Counted from the stretch's first letter, positions 17,413 to 25,390 are shown. The stretch is DNA of 64,000 bases from Gemmata palustris (GCF_017939745.1 NZ_JAGKQQ010000001.1:6959299-7023298); one strand, 5' to 3'. Numbers and translations are program-made. Notes: a model not told the origin generated them from the letters alone.

Positions 17413-17515
17413 GTGTGGTCCGCTCGCGGAGCGAGCGGTTCCGGGCCGCGCCGGTGGGGTCAGTTTTTGACCAGGGGCAGTAAAACCGACCGCTCGCGGA
17501 GCGAGCGGACCACAC
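17413..17515. repeat. BIME-like pair of inverted REP-type hairpins
   Basis: Each half contains CCGCTCGC-GGA-GCGAGCGG (8-bp stem, 3-nt loop), at 17420-17438 and 17490-17508. The flanking GTGTGGT and ACCACAC make the outer 15 bp of the two halves inverse complements (17413-17427 and 17501-17515). The whole is a bilobed palindromic unit in the intergenic gap between the response regulator and the MinD-like gene. Confidence 0.8.
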
Positions 17516-17542
17516 TCAAACGTGCCGGAGTCCGGGTTCCCC

Positions 17543-18301
17543 ATGCGACAGATCGTGTCCATTCATTCGTACCGCGGCGGAACGGGTAAATCGAACCTGA
17601 CCGCGAACCTCGCGACCGCCGTCGCCCTCACCGGGAAGCGGGTCGGTGTGGTAGACACGGACATCCAGTCGCCCGGTATCCACGTGCTGTTCAACCTGGA
17701 CGACAAGCAGATCACCCGCGCGGTCAACGACTACCTCTACGACCAGTGCGCGATCCAGGACGCCGCGTACCACGTCTCGCCGCCCGAGGTCACCCGGGCC
17801 GGCGGGCACCTGTACCTCGTTCCGGCCAGCATGAAGTCGGCGGACATCGCCCGCGTGCTGAAAGAGGGCTACGACGTCGAGAAGCTGAACGCGGGGTTCG
17901 ACCAGCTCCTCGAAGCGCTGGACCTCGACTTCCTCTTCATCGACACGCACCCGGGGATGAACGAGGAGACGCTGCTCTCCATTGCGATTTCCGACTGCTT
18001 GGTGCTCCTCCTCCGCCCCGACCGGCAGGACTACCTCGGCACCGCGATCACGATCGAGGTCGCGCGGAAGCTCGGCGTGCCGAACCTGCTGCTCGCGGTG
18101 AACAAGGTGCTGGCGAGCATGGACCAGGCCGCGCTCCGAAAGGACGTGGAGCGGTCGTTCGCGGCGGAAATCGGCGCGGTCCTGTTGCTCTCGGAAGACA
18201 TGCTCCGGCTCGGCAGCACCGGCATCTTCTCGCTCAAGTTCCCGGACCACCAGTTCACCCGGGCCGTGGCGGAGCTGGCGACAAAGCTCGTGCGCAACTG
18301 A
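17543..18301 (+). CDS. MinD/ParA-family P-loop ATPase (252 aa)
   Basis: The ATG at 17543 is preferred over the GTG at 17522 because it places IVSIHSYRGGTGKSNLT at the normal distance from the N-terminus. The Walker A is of the deviant GGxGKS type but the signature lysine that ParA/MinD proteins carry before it (KGGxGK) is arginine here. Further motifs are VVDTDIQSPG (A' box), FLFIDTHPGMNEETL (Walker B) and a conserved LLLRPDRQDY strand. Members of this superfamily position proteins or plasmids on membranes or nucleoids through ATP-driven dimer cycles. It follows the two-receiver regulator, a pairing reminiscent of CpaE-like or polar localisation systems, but a role here is inference. Confidence 0.85.
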   Translation: MRQIVSIHSYRGGTGKSNLTANLATAVALTGKRVGVVDTDIQSPGIHVLFNLDDKQITRAVNDYLYDQCAIQDAAYHVSPPEVTRAGGHLYLVPASMKSADIARVLKEGYDVEKLNAGFDQLLEALDLDFLFIDTHPGMNEETLLSIAISDCLVLLLRPDRQDYLGTAITIEVARKLGVPNLLLAVNKVLASMDQAALRKDVERSFAAEIGAVLLLSEDMLRLGSTGIFSLKFPDHQFTRAVAELATKLVRN

Positions 18302-18444
18302 TGCCGACCCTGACGGCGAGGAATTTGAGAGAGATTGCAATTTCGTTCTTCAACCATTGCGAGCGCCGCACCCCGCCGCTAGTATCTCCTCCCATAGCCT
18401 CAAAAACCGTTTACTTCACCGGTTCAACCCACGGGGACTCGCGC

Positions 18445-18921
18445 GTGAACATTCTCAACGCAAACGGGCTCGGCAGCCTGTTTGCCCAGCAAAACAACGA
18501 CGCCGCTGGTGCCGGCATTCTTGCCGGCCTCATGATTTATTTGGTAATCGTCTTCGCCCTCGCCATCATTTCGATCGTCGGAATGTGGAAAGTGTTCGAG
18601 AAGGCGGGGCAGCCGGGTTGGGCTGCGATCGTACCGTTCTACAACCTGTACATTTTAACGGTTGAAGTCGCTAAGAAAGAGATCCTTTGGTTCATCCTTT
18701 TGGTTATTGGGTTTGTCGTCTGTGGACCGCTGGCGCTCATCGCGCTGTTTGTTGTCAATATTGAGGTGGCGAAGAAATTCGGAAAGGACGCCTTGTTCGG
18801 CATCGGCCTGACCCTGCTCGGGTTTATTTTCTACCCGATCCTCGGGTTCGGTTCGGCGCAGTACGCGAGCGGCAAGAAGAGGCGTTCCCGTGACGACGTG
18901 GACGAAGACGATAACTGGTAA
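18445..18921 (+). CDS. DUF5684-type membrane protein (158 aa)
   Basis: The reading frame could begin at an ATG at 18301 that overlaps the upstream stop, but the segment 18301-18444 is A/T-richer and looks intergenic. I choose the GTG at 18445, which follows GGGGACTC. Four hydrophobic segments surround the family hallmarks MWKVFEKAGQPGWAAIVPFY and FGKDALFGIGLTLLGFIFYP, then LGFGSAQY and a charged, cytoplasmic-looking tail (KKRRSRDDVDEDDN). Function of the family is unknown; signal-peptidase or inner-membrane roles have been guessed. It is followed 36 bp later by a shorter paralogue. Confidence 0.75.
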   Translation: MNILNANGLGSLFAQQNNDAAGAGILAGLMIYLVIVFALAIISIVGMWKVFEKAGQPGWAAIVPFYNLYILTVEVAKKEILWFILLVIGFVVCGPLALIALFVVNIEVAKKFGKDALFGIGLTLLGFIFYPILGFGSAQYASGKKRRSRDDVDEDDNW

Positions 18922-18957
18922 CGGGTGATCGCCCACCGGCTTTGAGGACGTGTCCGC

Positions 18958-19329
18958 GTGGACGACTTGCTGTGGTACTTGGTGGTGTGGGGGGCCGTCA
19001 CCGTTCCGGGGGTGGTGCTCGGTTGGCTTCGGGTGTTCCCGAAGGCCGGGCGCCCCTGGTGGGCGGCCCTCGTCCCGTTCTACAACATCTACGTGCTGGT
19101 GGTGGGCGTCGCGCGCCTCAGCCTCCTCTGGTACATTCTCGTTCTCATCCCCGTTGTGCAGATCATTGCGGCCATCCTCGTGAACGTGGAGGTCGCGCGC
19201 CGGTTCGGCAAGAGCGAGGCGTTCGGCCTCGGGCTCGCACTTCTCGGGTTCATCTTCTACCCGCTCCTCGGGTTCGGCTCCGACCAATACCAGGAAGGCA
19301 CCGCGGAACCCGTCGGCCCGACGTGGTAA
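18958..19329 (+). CDS. DUF5684-type membrane protein, short paralogue (123 aa)
   Basis: The start is a GTG at 18958. The sequence repeats the plan of the preceding gene: WLRVFPKAGRPWWAALVPFY, a hydrophobic pair around VVQIIAAILVNVEVARRFGK and GLGLALLGFIFYPLLGFGSD. It lacks the charged C-terminal tail and the longer N-terminus of its neighbour. The pair is best read as a tandem duplication in one transcription unit. Function unknown. Confidence 0.75.
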   Translation: MDDLLWYLVVWGAVTVPGVVLGWLRVFPKAGRPWWAALVPFYNIYVLVVGVARLSLLWYILVLIPVVQIIAAILVNVEVARRFGKSEAFGLGLALLGFIFYPLLGFGSDQYQEGTAEPVGPTW

Positions 19330-19447
19330 TTGGCGGAATGGGAACCACGTGCCCGTCGATTAAGGGTCGGTGTTCGAGTACCTCGGCCCGTCCGGTGTCG
19401 AACGTGGCGCCGCCGCGGACAAATCAGCGTGATTTAAACCGCATTTT

Positions 19448-19583
19448 GTAGGGTGGGTCCAGGCTTTGCGCAGGCCCACCATTGGGTCTTCGGCTCCCCG
19501 ATGGGTTCGGGTGCGCCGATTATGTTTGCGCTCACGTTACCCCGGAAGATGGTGGGCCTGCGCAAAGCCTGGACCCACCCTAC
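19448..19583. repeat. Long inverted repeat, 35-bp perfect arms (GTAGGGTGGG family, copy 1)
   Basis: Arms at 19448-19482 and 19549-19583 are exact inverse complements beginning GTAGGGTGGGTCCAGGC and ending at CAGGCCCACCAT. The 66-bp centre has no coding sign. It lies in the 455-bp gap 19330-19784 between the DUF5684 pair and the DUF1501 gene; apart from this repeat and a likely promoter near the right end I see nothing in that gap. A second copy of the same family is at 49799-49942. Confidence 0.9.
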
Positions 19584-19784
19584 GAGGCAAATCCCAAAAA
19601 ACACAATACGCGGCATTTCTCCGCCTGTGTCGAAGATGCCTGTTCCCCCGAACGCGATGTCGGGGTAAACTGCGGGAGTGCAGAAGTTTGTCCCGCCGCG
19701 CGATTTCAGCCCCCGCCCCCGCCGAAGCTAAGTGGTGTCCGCCCCCTCGCTTCGCCCAAAGATCCACCGCCAGGAGCCGCTCCG

Positions 19785-21143
19785 ATGCTCGACGTTGTGC
19801 TGAACAGCCAGCCGCACACCGTATGTACTAATGCCTCAACGCACGCGACCGCTTCTGCCAATCGGCGCGACTTCCTCCGGGTCGGGGCGCTCGCGGGTCT
19901 GTCGCTCCCGGCGCTGCTCCGGGCCGAAGCCGGCGCTGTGGCGAAGAAGGACGGGTCGCTGTCCAAGGGGGCGCGGGCCAAGTCGGTCGTGCTCGTCTAC
20001 CTCGGCGGCGGGCTGTCGCACCACGACAGCTTCGACCCGAAGCCCGAAGCGCCCGACGACATCCGCGGTAAGTACGCCACGATGGGAACTGTGGTACCGG
20101 GCCTGCGCGTCAGCGATCGCCTGCCGCTGATGGCGCAGGTGATGAACAAGATCGCCCTCGTCCGGTCCGGGGCGCACAACAACGACCACCACGAGACCGC
20201 CACCAACTGGGTACTGTCCGGGCGGTTCGGCACGCCGTTCGGCGATTACCCCGCGGTCGGCGCGGTGGTCGCTCACGAAACCGGCTTCACCGGCACGCTG
20301 CCGCCCTACGTCGCGGTCCCGCAGAACCCGTCGTTCACCTGGGAGTTGGGGAAGAGCGCGTTCCTCGGCGGGCGGTACGAGTCGTTCAAGGCCGGCGACC
20401 CGAGCCGGGTGAATTACAAGGTGCAAGACCTGACGGCCGCCGACGTGGACGCGAAGAAGGCCGCGCGCCGCGACACCCTCTTACAAGCCGTGGACGGACT
20501 CGCGAAGCGCGTCGAGGGGAACGATCAGATCGCGACTTATGACGAGTTCCACGCCCGTGCCCGGGCGATGGTGCTTTCGAGCGAGGCCCGGACTGCGTTC
20601 GCCATCGACCGCGAATCCGATCGCGTGCGCGACCGCTACGGCCGCAACACGGCCGGTCAATCGATGCTGCTCGCGCGGCGGTTGGTTGAGAGCGGCGTGC
20701 GCTTCGTTACGGTCAACTACGGCGGGTGGGACCACCACGGCAAAATCTTCGAGGGTTTGGACAAGAAACTGCCGGAGTTCGACCGCGCGGTCTCGGCGCT
20801 CGTGGAAGACATGCACGCACGCGGTACGTTCGAGAACACGTTACTCGTCGTGATGGGCGAGTTCGGGCGGACGCCGAAGCTGAACAAGGACGGGGGTCGC
20901 GACCACTGGGGGCAGGCCGCATCACTCCTGTTCGCGGGCGCCGGGGTGAAGCCGGGTCTCGTGCTGGGCAAGACCGACAAGCACGGCGCGTACACGACGC
21001 AGCGCCCGGTGTCGCCCGCGGACGTCGCGTACACCGTCCTCGATTCGCTCGGGATCGATCCGCGTAAGCAACTGGTCACCCCGGACGGGCGCCCCATCGA
21101 GATTCTCGACCAGGGTGAAACCGTGAAAGAACTGTTCGAGTGA
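19785..21143 (+). CDS. DUF1501 Tat-exported protein (452 aa)
   Basis: The ATG at 19785 has CAGGAG about 10 bp upstream; the open frame extends further back but enters the repeat. Residues about 27-45 form a twin-arginine signal (NRRDFLRVGALAGLSLPALL), so the folded protein is exported. The body has the DUF1501/sulfatase-like hallmarks: VVLVYLGGGLSHHDSFDPKP, SGAHNNDHHETATNW, QSMLLARRLVESGVRFV, VNYGGWDHH, LLVVMGEFGRTPKLN and GGRDHWGQA. Planctomycetes encode many such proteins, commonly next to a DUF1549/DUF1553 cytochrome-like gene, which is absent here. Biochemical activity is not established; a metal-dependent hydrolase related to alkaline phosphatases is the usual guess. Confidence 0.92.
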   Translation: MLDVVLNSQPHTVCTNASTHATASANRRDFLRVGALAGLSLPALLRAEAGAVAKKDGSLSKGARAKSVVLVYLGGGLSHHDSFDPKPEAPDDIRGKYATMGTVVPGLRVSDRLPLMAQVMNKIALVRSGAHNNDHHETATNWVLSGRFGTPFGDYPAVGAVVAHETGFTGTLPPYVAVPQNPSFTWELGKSAFLGGRYESFKAGDPSRVNYKVQDLTAADVDAKKAARRDTLLQAVDGLAKRVEGNDQIATYDEFHARARAMVLSSEARTAFAIDRESDRVRDRYGRNTAGQSMLLARRLVESGVRFVTVNYGGWDHHGKIFEGLDKKLPEFDRAVSALVEDMHARGTFENTLLVVMGEFGRTPKLNKDGGRDHWGQAASLLFAGAGVKPGLVLGKTDKHGAYTTQRPVSPADVAYTVLDSLGIDPRKQLVTPDGRPIEILDQGETVKELFE

Positions 21144-21156
21144 TACTGGGCGAACC

Positions 21157-21315
21157 CCGCCCGCAAGGGCGGCGGGTGCGCTGCACCATGTTCACCCACT
21201 GCCGTTGCGGGCGAGCGAGCACCATTACATTTACCCGCCGCCCTTGCGGGCGGGGCCACACCCATCGCCCTTACAGATGGGGCCACATTTATTCACCCGC
21301 CGCCCTTGCGGGCGG
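21157..21315. repeat. Cluster of CCGCCC-TTGC-GGGCGG hairpins
   Basis: Exact 6-bp-stem, 4-nt-loop units occur at 21157-21172 (inverse orientation), 21238-21253 and 21300-21315, with degenerate relatives around 21199-21215 and 21261-21282. The two direct units are 62 bp apart and each is followed by a CACC or TTCACC motif. The last unit ends 9 bp before the ATG of the next gene, so its RNA hairpin would cover the ribosome-binding region. The same core with a TCGC loop occurs near 34861-34914. Confidence 0.8.
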
Positions 21316-21323
21316 GGTTCACC

Positions 21324-22097
21324 ATGCGATTCTTCTGTCTCGCCATCATTTCGCTCGGGCTCGCCTCGACCACCTCGTCGCAAGAGAAGAAGCCCGCCGA
21401 CCCCAAAAAAGAGCCGGCGCCGAAGGTGCTTTACGCGATCCCGCTCGTCGCGAAGCCGGGCGAGAAGCAGAAACTCGTGATCCGCGGGAAGAACCTCGCC
21501 ACCGTGAAAGAGGTGAAGGTGACCGGTGCGGACGGCGCGAAGCTGAAGGTGCTCGGCGCGAAGGCGGTCGGCGTGCCGAACAACTACCCGGGCGAGCGTG
21601 TCGGTGATTCGGAAGTCGAACTCGAACTCGAATTGCCGAAGGACGCGAAGCCCGGCGCGGTGAAGCTCACCGCGGTGAATGGCGGAGGTGACTCGAACGC
21701 TTACACGCTCCTCGTTCGCGACGAACTCCCTGCGATTGCGGAAAAGGAAGAGAACGGCGGGTTCGACACCGCGCAGGCGGTCGTGCTCCCGTGTGCGGTG
21801 GAGGGGACGATCAAGAGCGAGCGGGACGTTGATACGTTCAAGTTTGAAGGGAAGAAGGGAACGAAAGTGCGTATTGAGGTTCAGGCCGCGCGCTCCGGTT
21901 CGCCGGTCGATGGGTTCCTCACGCTCTACGATGCCGACCGCAAGGTCGTCGATTCCGCCGATGATGTGAACGGTTCTGCCGACCCAATTTTGACTGTCAC
22001 GCTTCCGAAGGACGGTACGTACTTTGTCGCGCTCATCGACGCGCACGACCTCGGGGGCGCTAACTTTGGTTATCGCCTCGTCGTGAAGGCCGAGTGA
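21324..22097 (+). CDS. Exported PPC-domain protein (257 aa)
   Basis: The ATG at 21324 gives a short Sec-type signal (MRFFCLAIISLGLASTTSS). Residues about 35-135 form a beta-sandwich of the IPT/TIG-like kind (KPGEKQKLVIRGKNLATV). Residues about 150-257 match the bacterial pre-peptidase C-terminal domain: EENGGFDTAQAVVLPCAVEG, DVDTFKFEGKKGTKVRIEV, FLTLYDADRKVV, DPILTVTLPKDGTYFVAL. Such domains are accessory modules of secreted planctomycete proteins and are usually attached to enzymes; here they are the whole protein. It follows the DUF1501 gene on the same strand and may be co-expressed. Confidence 0.85.
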   Translation: MRFFCLAIISLGLASTTSSQEKKPADPKKEPAPKVLYAIPLVAKPGEKQKLVIRGKNLATVKEVKVTGADGAKLKVLGAKAVGVPNNYPGERVGDSEVELELELPKDAKPGAVKLTAVNGGGDSNAYTLLVRDELPAIAEKEENGGFDTAQAVVLPCAVEGTIKSERDVDTFKFEGKKGTKVRIEVQAARSGSPVDGFLTLYDADRKVVDSADDVNGSADPILTVTLPKDGTYFVALIDAHDLGGANFGYRLVVKAE

Positions 22098-22230
22098 AGT
22101 GCCGTTACAACCCGACCGCGAACCGGACACATGGTGGACTCTGCGTTTGCACGCTCTGGGAAGCGGGGTATAATTCGGTAAGTGCGGTGGTCGTCCTCTC
22201 GCCACTGCACACCTTCGCCGGGGGACGTTC

Positions 22231-22665
22231 ATGCCGCACCCCAAGCGCCCGAGTCCGTCCGCAGCCAATTCGTTCCCACCCGGTTCGATCCTCGGCCTCC
22301 TGGCCGAGCGAACGCAACTCGATTTTGAACTCGAGTTCTTCGGGAAAATACTAACCACCATACCCGACTTCGCCGACGCGCTCCGCGCGCAGGCGTGCAA
22401 CCTGACCATGAAGGGTCGGATGCAGGACGGGCTCGCCGTTGATCGACAGCTCGTCACGGTCCGGCCGCACGACCCGACCGCGCACTACAACCTCGCGTGC
22501 CGGTACGCGCTCCTCAAGCAGCGCGACAAGGCCCTGACCGCGCTCCGCCAGGCCGTCGAACTCGGCTACCGCGACTTCGAGTTCATGCTCGAGGACCACG
22601 ACCTCGATTCCATTCGCAAAGATCCGCGGTTCCGCAAGTTGGTGAAGGAATACGGCAGTAAGTGA
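22231..22665 (+). CDS. Small TPR-repeat protein (144 aa)
   Basis: After a polar N-terminus the protein contains three TPR-like helical pairs, clearest in FADALRAQACNLTMKGRMQ, PTAHYNLACRYALLKQRDKA and LTALRQAVELGYRDF. The C-terminal DHDLDSIRKDPRFRKLVKEY is a motif commonly found at the end of such repeats in planctomycetes. These scaffolds mediate protein-protein contacts. No signal peptide is present, so it is cytoplasmic. It has its own upstream gap of about 130 bp, so probably its own promoter. Confidence 0.8.
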   Translation: MPHPKRPSPSAANSFPPGSILGLLAERTQLDFELEFFGKILTTIPDFADALRAQACNLTMKGRMQDGLAVDRQLVTVRPHDPTAHYNLACRYALLKQRDKALTALRQAVELGYRDFEFMLEDHDLDSIRKDPRFRKLVKEYGSK

Positions 22666-22750
22666 GTGGGGAACGGAGCGTGGGGAGCCGGGAGAAAAAG
22701 CCTATAACGGTTTCAGTCTCCTTACTCCCCATTCCCCATCCCTTACTCTC

Positions 22751-23740
22751 ATGACAGCCCCTCTCTTTACCTCGCCCGCGTCCGACGACGCCCGCGCCGT
22801 GTTCGCGGCCAAACCGCGCGGCCTGGTCGATAAGGTCATGACGGTTTCGGACGCCGTTGTGCGGTTCGTGCGCGACGGCGACTATCTCGCTACGGGCGGG
22901 TTCGGCACCAACCGCATCCCCGCGGCCGTGTGCCACGAGGTTCTGCGCCAGCGGAAACAGCACCTCGGTTTCTCCGGTCACACCGCGACACACGACTTCC
23001 AGATCCTGTGCGCCGGGAACCTCACCGGGCGCGGGCAGACGCTCGCGCGCGTGGACGCGGCTTACGTCGTCGGACTGGAAGCGCGCGGGCTGTCGCCGCA
23101 CGCCCGGCGCGTGATGGAGTCGGGCACGGTGCAGGTCGCGGAGTGGTCGAACTACACGCTCGCGCTGCGTTACTCGGCCGCGGCGATGGGCGTTCCGTTC
23201 GTCCCGGCGCGATCCCTACTCGGCACCGACACGCTCGCGAACTGCCCGGCGAAGGTCATCACGTGCCCGTTCACCGGCGAAAAACTCGCTGCCATTCCCG
23301 CGCTCTACCCCGATGTCGCAGCGATCCACGTCCATGAGGCCGATCGCTACGGCAACTGCCGATTTACAGGTACTTCCGTCGCCGACATCGACCTCGCGCG
23401 GGCGTCCAAGCGCGTCATCATTACGTGCGAGCGACTGGTCCCGCACGACGAGATGCGCCTGAACCCGCACCGCACGCAGATCCCCTTCCTGTGTGTGGAC
23501 GCGGTGTGCGAAGTGCCGTTCGGCAGTTACCCGGGGAACATGCCGGGCGAATACTTCTCGGACGAGGACCATCTCAAGTTGTGGATGGAAGTGGAGAAAG
23601 ACCCGGCCGCGTTCGCGCAGTTCCTCGAAGATCACATCTTCGGCGTGCAAGACTTCGCCGAGTACCTCGACCTGTGCGGCGGGCTGCGCCGACTGCAGGC
23701 GCTCCGGCAGCGGGAACTACTGCTGCACCTGGGGAAATGA
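22751..23740 (+). CDS. CoA-transferase subunit A, glutaconate CoA-transferase-like (329 aa)
   Basis: The sequence has the class I CoA-transferase alpha fold: AVVRFVRDGDYLATGGFGTNR, LGFSGHTATHDFQILCAGNL, MGVPFVPARSLLGTD, IPALYPDVAAIHVHEADRYG, VIITCERLVPHDEM and VPFGSYPGNMPGEYFSD. Subunit A of glutaconate-type enzymes binds CoA and acyl donor and needs a subunit B, which carries the catalytic Glu. No subunit B lies next to it: the neighbours are a TPR gene and an unrelated epimerase. The substrate is therefore undetermined. The ATG at 22751 is the obvious start. Confidence 0.82.
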   Translation: MTAPLFTSPASDDARAVFAAKPRGLVDKVMTVSDAVVRFVRDGDYLATGGFGTNRIPAAVCHEVLRQRKQHLGFSGHTATHDFQILCAGNLTGRGQTLARVDAAYVVGLEARGLSPHARRVMESGTVQVAEWSNYTLALRYSAAAMGVPFVPARSLLGTDTLANCPAKVITCPFTGEKLAAIPALYPDVAAIHVHEADRYGNCRFTGTSVADIDLARASKRVIITCERLVPHDEMRLNPHRTQIPFLCVDAVCEVPFGSYPGNMPGEYFSDEDHLKLWMEVEKDPAAFAQFLEDHIFGVQDFAEYLDLCGGLRRLQALRQRELLLHLGK

Positions 23741-23753
23741 GCCGCGCTCGTGC

Positions 23754-23810
23754 GGTTGATTGCCTTCTGTGGCCGACCTCGTGGTAGTCGGCCACAGAAG
23801 GTAATCAACC
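23754..23810. terminator. Convergent-gene hairpin (24-bp stem)
   Basis: GGTTGATTGCCTTCTGTGGC and following bases (23754-23777) pair with 23787-23810 with one mismatch and a 9-nt loop. It lies between the stops of two converging genes (23740 and 23836), so it can terminate transcription from both sides, though no U-tract is obvious on either strand. Confidence 0.6.
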
Positions 23811-23835
23811 GAGCCCGATCACCGGGCATTCAAGA

Positions 23836-24864
23836 TCACGTCCCGGCGTACCGCTTCTTGATGCTCGGGATCAGGTACTCGCCGAACGCGGAGGCGAACC
23901 CGTATTTGGGGCCGTGGCACCAATCGCGGCGCGCGGCGGAGTCGTCCACGTCCGCGGGCCACGAGTCCACGATGCCCTGTCGCTTCTCGTCCACGTGCGT
24001 GCTCATGGCGGCCTTCGGGAACGCCGCGTGGACCACGGCTTCGATCTCGGCGGCACTCGGCGCGAACGCGCCGATGTTGTACACGGTCCGCGAGAGCCGC
24101 GCCCGCGGCGCGTCCATCAGGCGGAAGATCGCATCGACCGCGTCGGGCATCGCCATGAACGGGATGCGCGTGTCGGGCCGGACGAAGCACGCATACGGTT
24201 TCCCTTCGGCCGCGGCGTGGATCATCTCGGGGGCGTAGTCGCTCGTCCCGCCGCTCGGTACCGTCTCGGCCGAGATCAGGCCCGGGAACCGGATGCACCG
24301 GAAGTCCACTTTGCCACTTATGGTTTCGGCGGCGAGTTGCTTGTAGTGGCGCGAATAATAGCGCCCGAGGTGCTCGCAGTACAGCTTGTTGGCGCCGTAC
24401 ATCGTCGTCGGCACGTTGTAGTCGTCTTCTTTGACCTTGTTCGCCTGCGCTTTGATTTCGAGACTGGGGAGCCCGAACGCGGCGATGCTCGACGGGTAGA
24501 AGAACGCGACCGGGCGCCCGTGGCTCTCGCCCTGCTTTTGCGCGAACTCCAGGAGGTTGAGCGTGCCCTCCACGTTCACCTTGTGGGCGAGCGCCGGGCT
24601 GAACTCGCTCCGCGTGGAGAGCAGTGCGGCGAGGTGGTACACGTGGTCCACTTCGTACTGCGCGAGGATACCATCGAGTAGCGCCGGGTCGAGGATGGAC
24701 CCGTTCACGGCCTGCCGGACGAGCTTGGCCGACTCGGGCGGTAGCGGGTTCAGGTCGAGCGTAACAATGGGCCGGTCGGGGTCGCCGTGCGACAGCCGCG
24801 AGATGAGCGCGTGCCCGATCTCGCCCGACGCCCCGGTGATGAGAACTGACGGTTTGCGTGACAT
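23836..24864 (-). CDS. NAD-dependent epimerase/dehydratase, SDR-type (L-threonine 3-dehydrogenase-like) (342 aa)
   Basis: The ATG at 24864 has CTGGAG about 9 bp upstream; an in-frame codon at 24882 is less likely. The N-terminus carries the extended-SDR nucleotide motif LITGASGEIGHALI, then VDHVYHLAAL, FFYPSSIAAFG and the catalytic YGANK tetrad segment (MYGANKLYCEHLG). Later motifs are FRCIRFPGLIS and IPFMAMPDAVDAIF. The order resembles the short-chain L-threonine 3-dehydrogenases that oxidise threonine to 2-amino-3-ketobutyrate, but a nucleotide-sugar epimerase is also possible. Single gene, convergent with the CoA-transferase. Confidence 0.82.
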   Translation of the reverse strand: MSRKPSVLITGASGEIGHALISRLSHGDPDRPIVTLDLNPLPPESAKLVRQAVNGSILDPALLDGILAQYEVDHVYHLAALLSTRSEFSPALAHKVNVEGTLNLLEFAQKQGESHGRPVAFFYPSSIAAFGLPSLEIKAQANKVKEDDYNVPTTMYGANKLYCEHLGRYYSRHYKQLAAETISGKVDFRCIRFPGLISAETVPSGGTSDYAPEMIHAAAEGKPYACFVRPDTRIPFMAMPDAVDAIFRLMDAPRARLSRTVYNIGAFAPSAAEIEAVVHAAFPKAAMSTHVDEKRQGIVDSWPADVDDSAARRDWCHGPKYGFASAFGEYLIPSIKKRYAGT

Positions 24865-25039
24865 TGCGTGTCTCCAGAGCAAGGAGACAGCATACGGAAA
24901 CGGGCCGCAGCGCGCGTGGTCCGCGGACCCGTTTCGGACCCGCTCGGGATGGTCAGATCGCCGATTACATTACTCTTCGCGCACCAGCTTCGCTTTCCGG
25001 CCCGTGTCTCACACCGCGAGCGGGAGGTGCTGCCGCCGC

Positions 25040-25390
25040 TCACTTCTTGGCCGCGAGGTACTCGGCCAGAGAGCGGATCTGTTCCTCCGTCAGCGTGCCC
25101 CCGAACGCGGGCATTCGCGAATCGGCTTTCTTGCTCTTCGGGTCGCGGATGTAGTCGGCGAGCCAGTCGGCCGAGCGGTTGGGTTCCGCGCCGATCTTCG
25201 AGAGCTTCGGCCCCTTCGACGCGCCGATCGAGGGCGGCCCGCCCGGCTCCCCGGCCTGTGCGTGGCACTTCGCGCAGTTTTGCTCGTACACGCCCTTCGG
25301 CCCGGATTCGACCGGGGCCGAGGGGCCGCACCCGATGAGCGCACAGGAGCCGACGAAAAGAGCGTACACGACCCCGCACCGGCTGAACAT
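25040..25390 (-). CDS. Small lipoprotein cytochrome c (116 aa)
   Basis: GGAGG lies about 7 bp before the ATG at 25390. The N-terminus ends in a lipobox-like ALIGC, so the protein is probably lipid-anchored in a membrane facing the periplasm. The haem-binding motif is CAKCH near residue 40, and the distal ligand is most likely the Met in SRMPAFGGTLTEEQIRSLAEYL, the classical class I cytochrome c C-terminal helix. It is a single-haem electron carrier. It lies downstream of the type III glutamine synthetase on the same strand, with a hairpin between them. Confidence 0.9.
   Translation of the reverse strand: MFSRCGVVYALFVGSCALIGCGPSAPVESGPKGVYEQNCAKCHAQAGEPGGPPSIGASKGPKLSKIGAEPNRSADWLADYIRDPKSKKADSRMPAFGGTLTEEQIRSLAEYLAAKK

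Noticed and set aside
17746-18921. A 391-codon frame starting inside the MinD-like gene
   Set aside because: Only the last part from about 18445 is a real protein; the first half overlaps the ATPase in another frame.
19482-21143. Extension of the first DUF1501 protein upstream to 19482
   Set aside because: It would run through the inverted repeat; the Tat signal and ribosome-binding site fix the start at 19785.
21157-21315. CRISPR-like array
   Set aside because: The units are 16-nt hairpins with irregular spacing, degenerate copies and one inverse copy; no unique spacers or cas genes.
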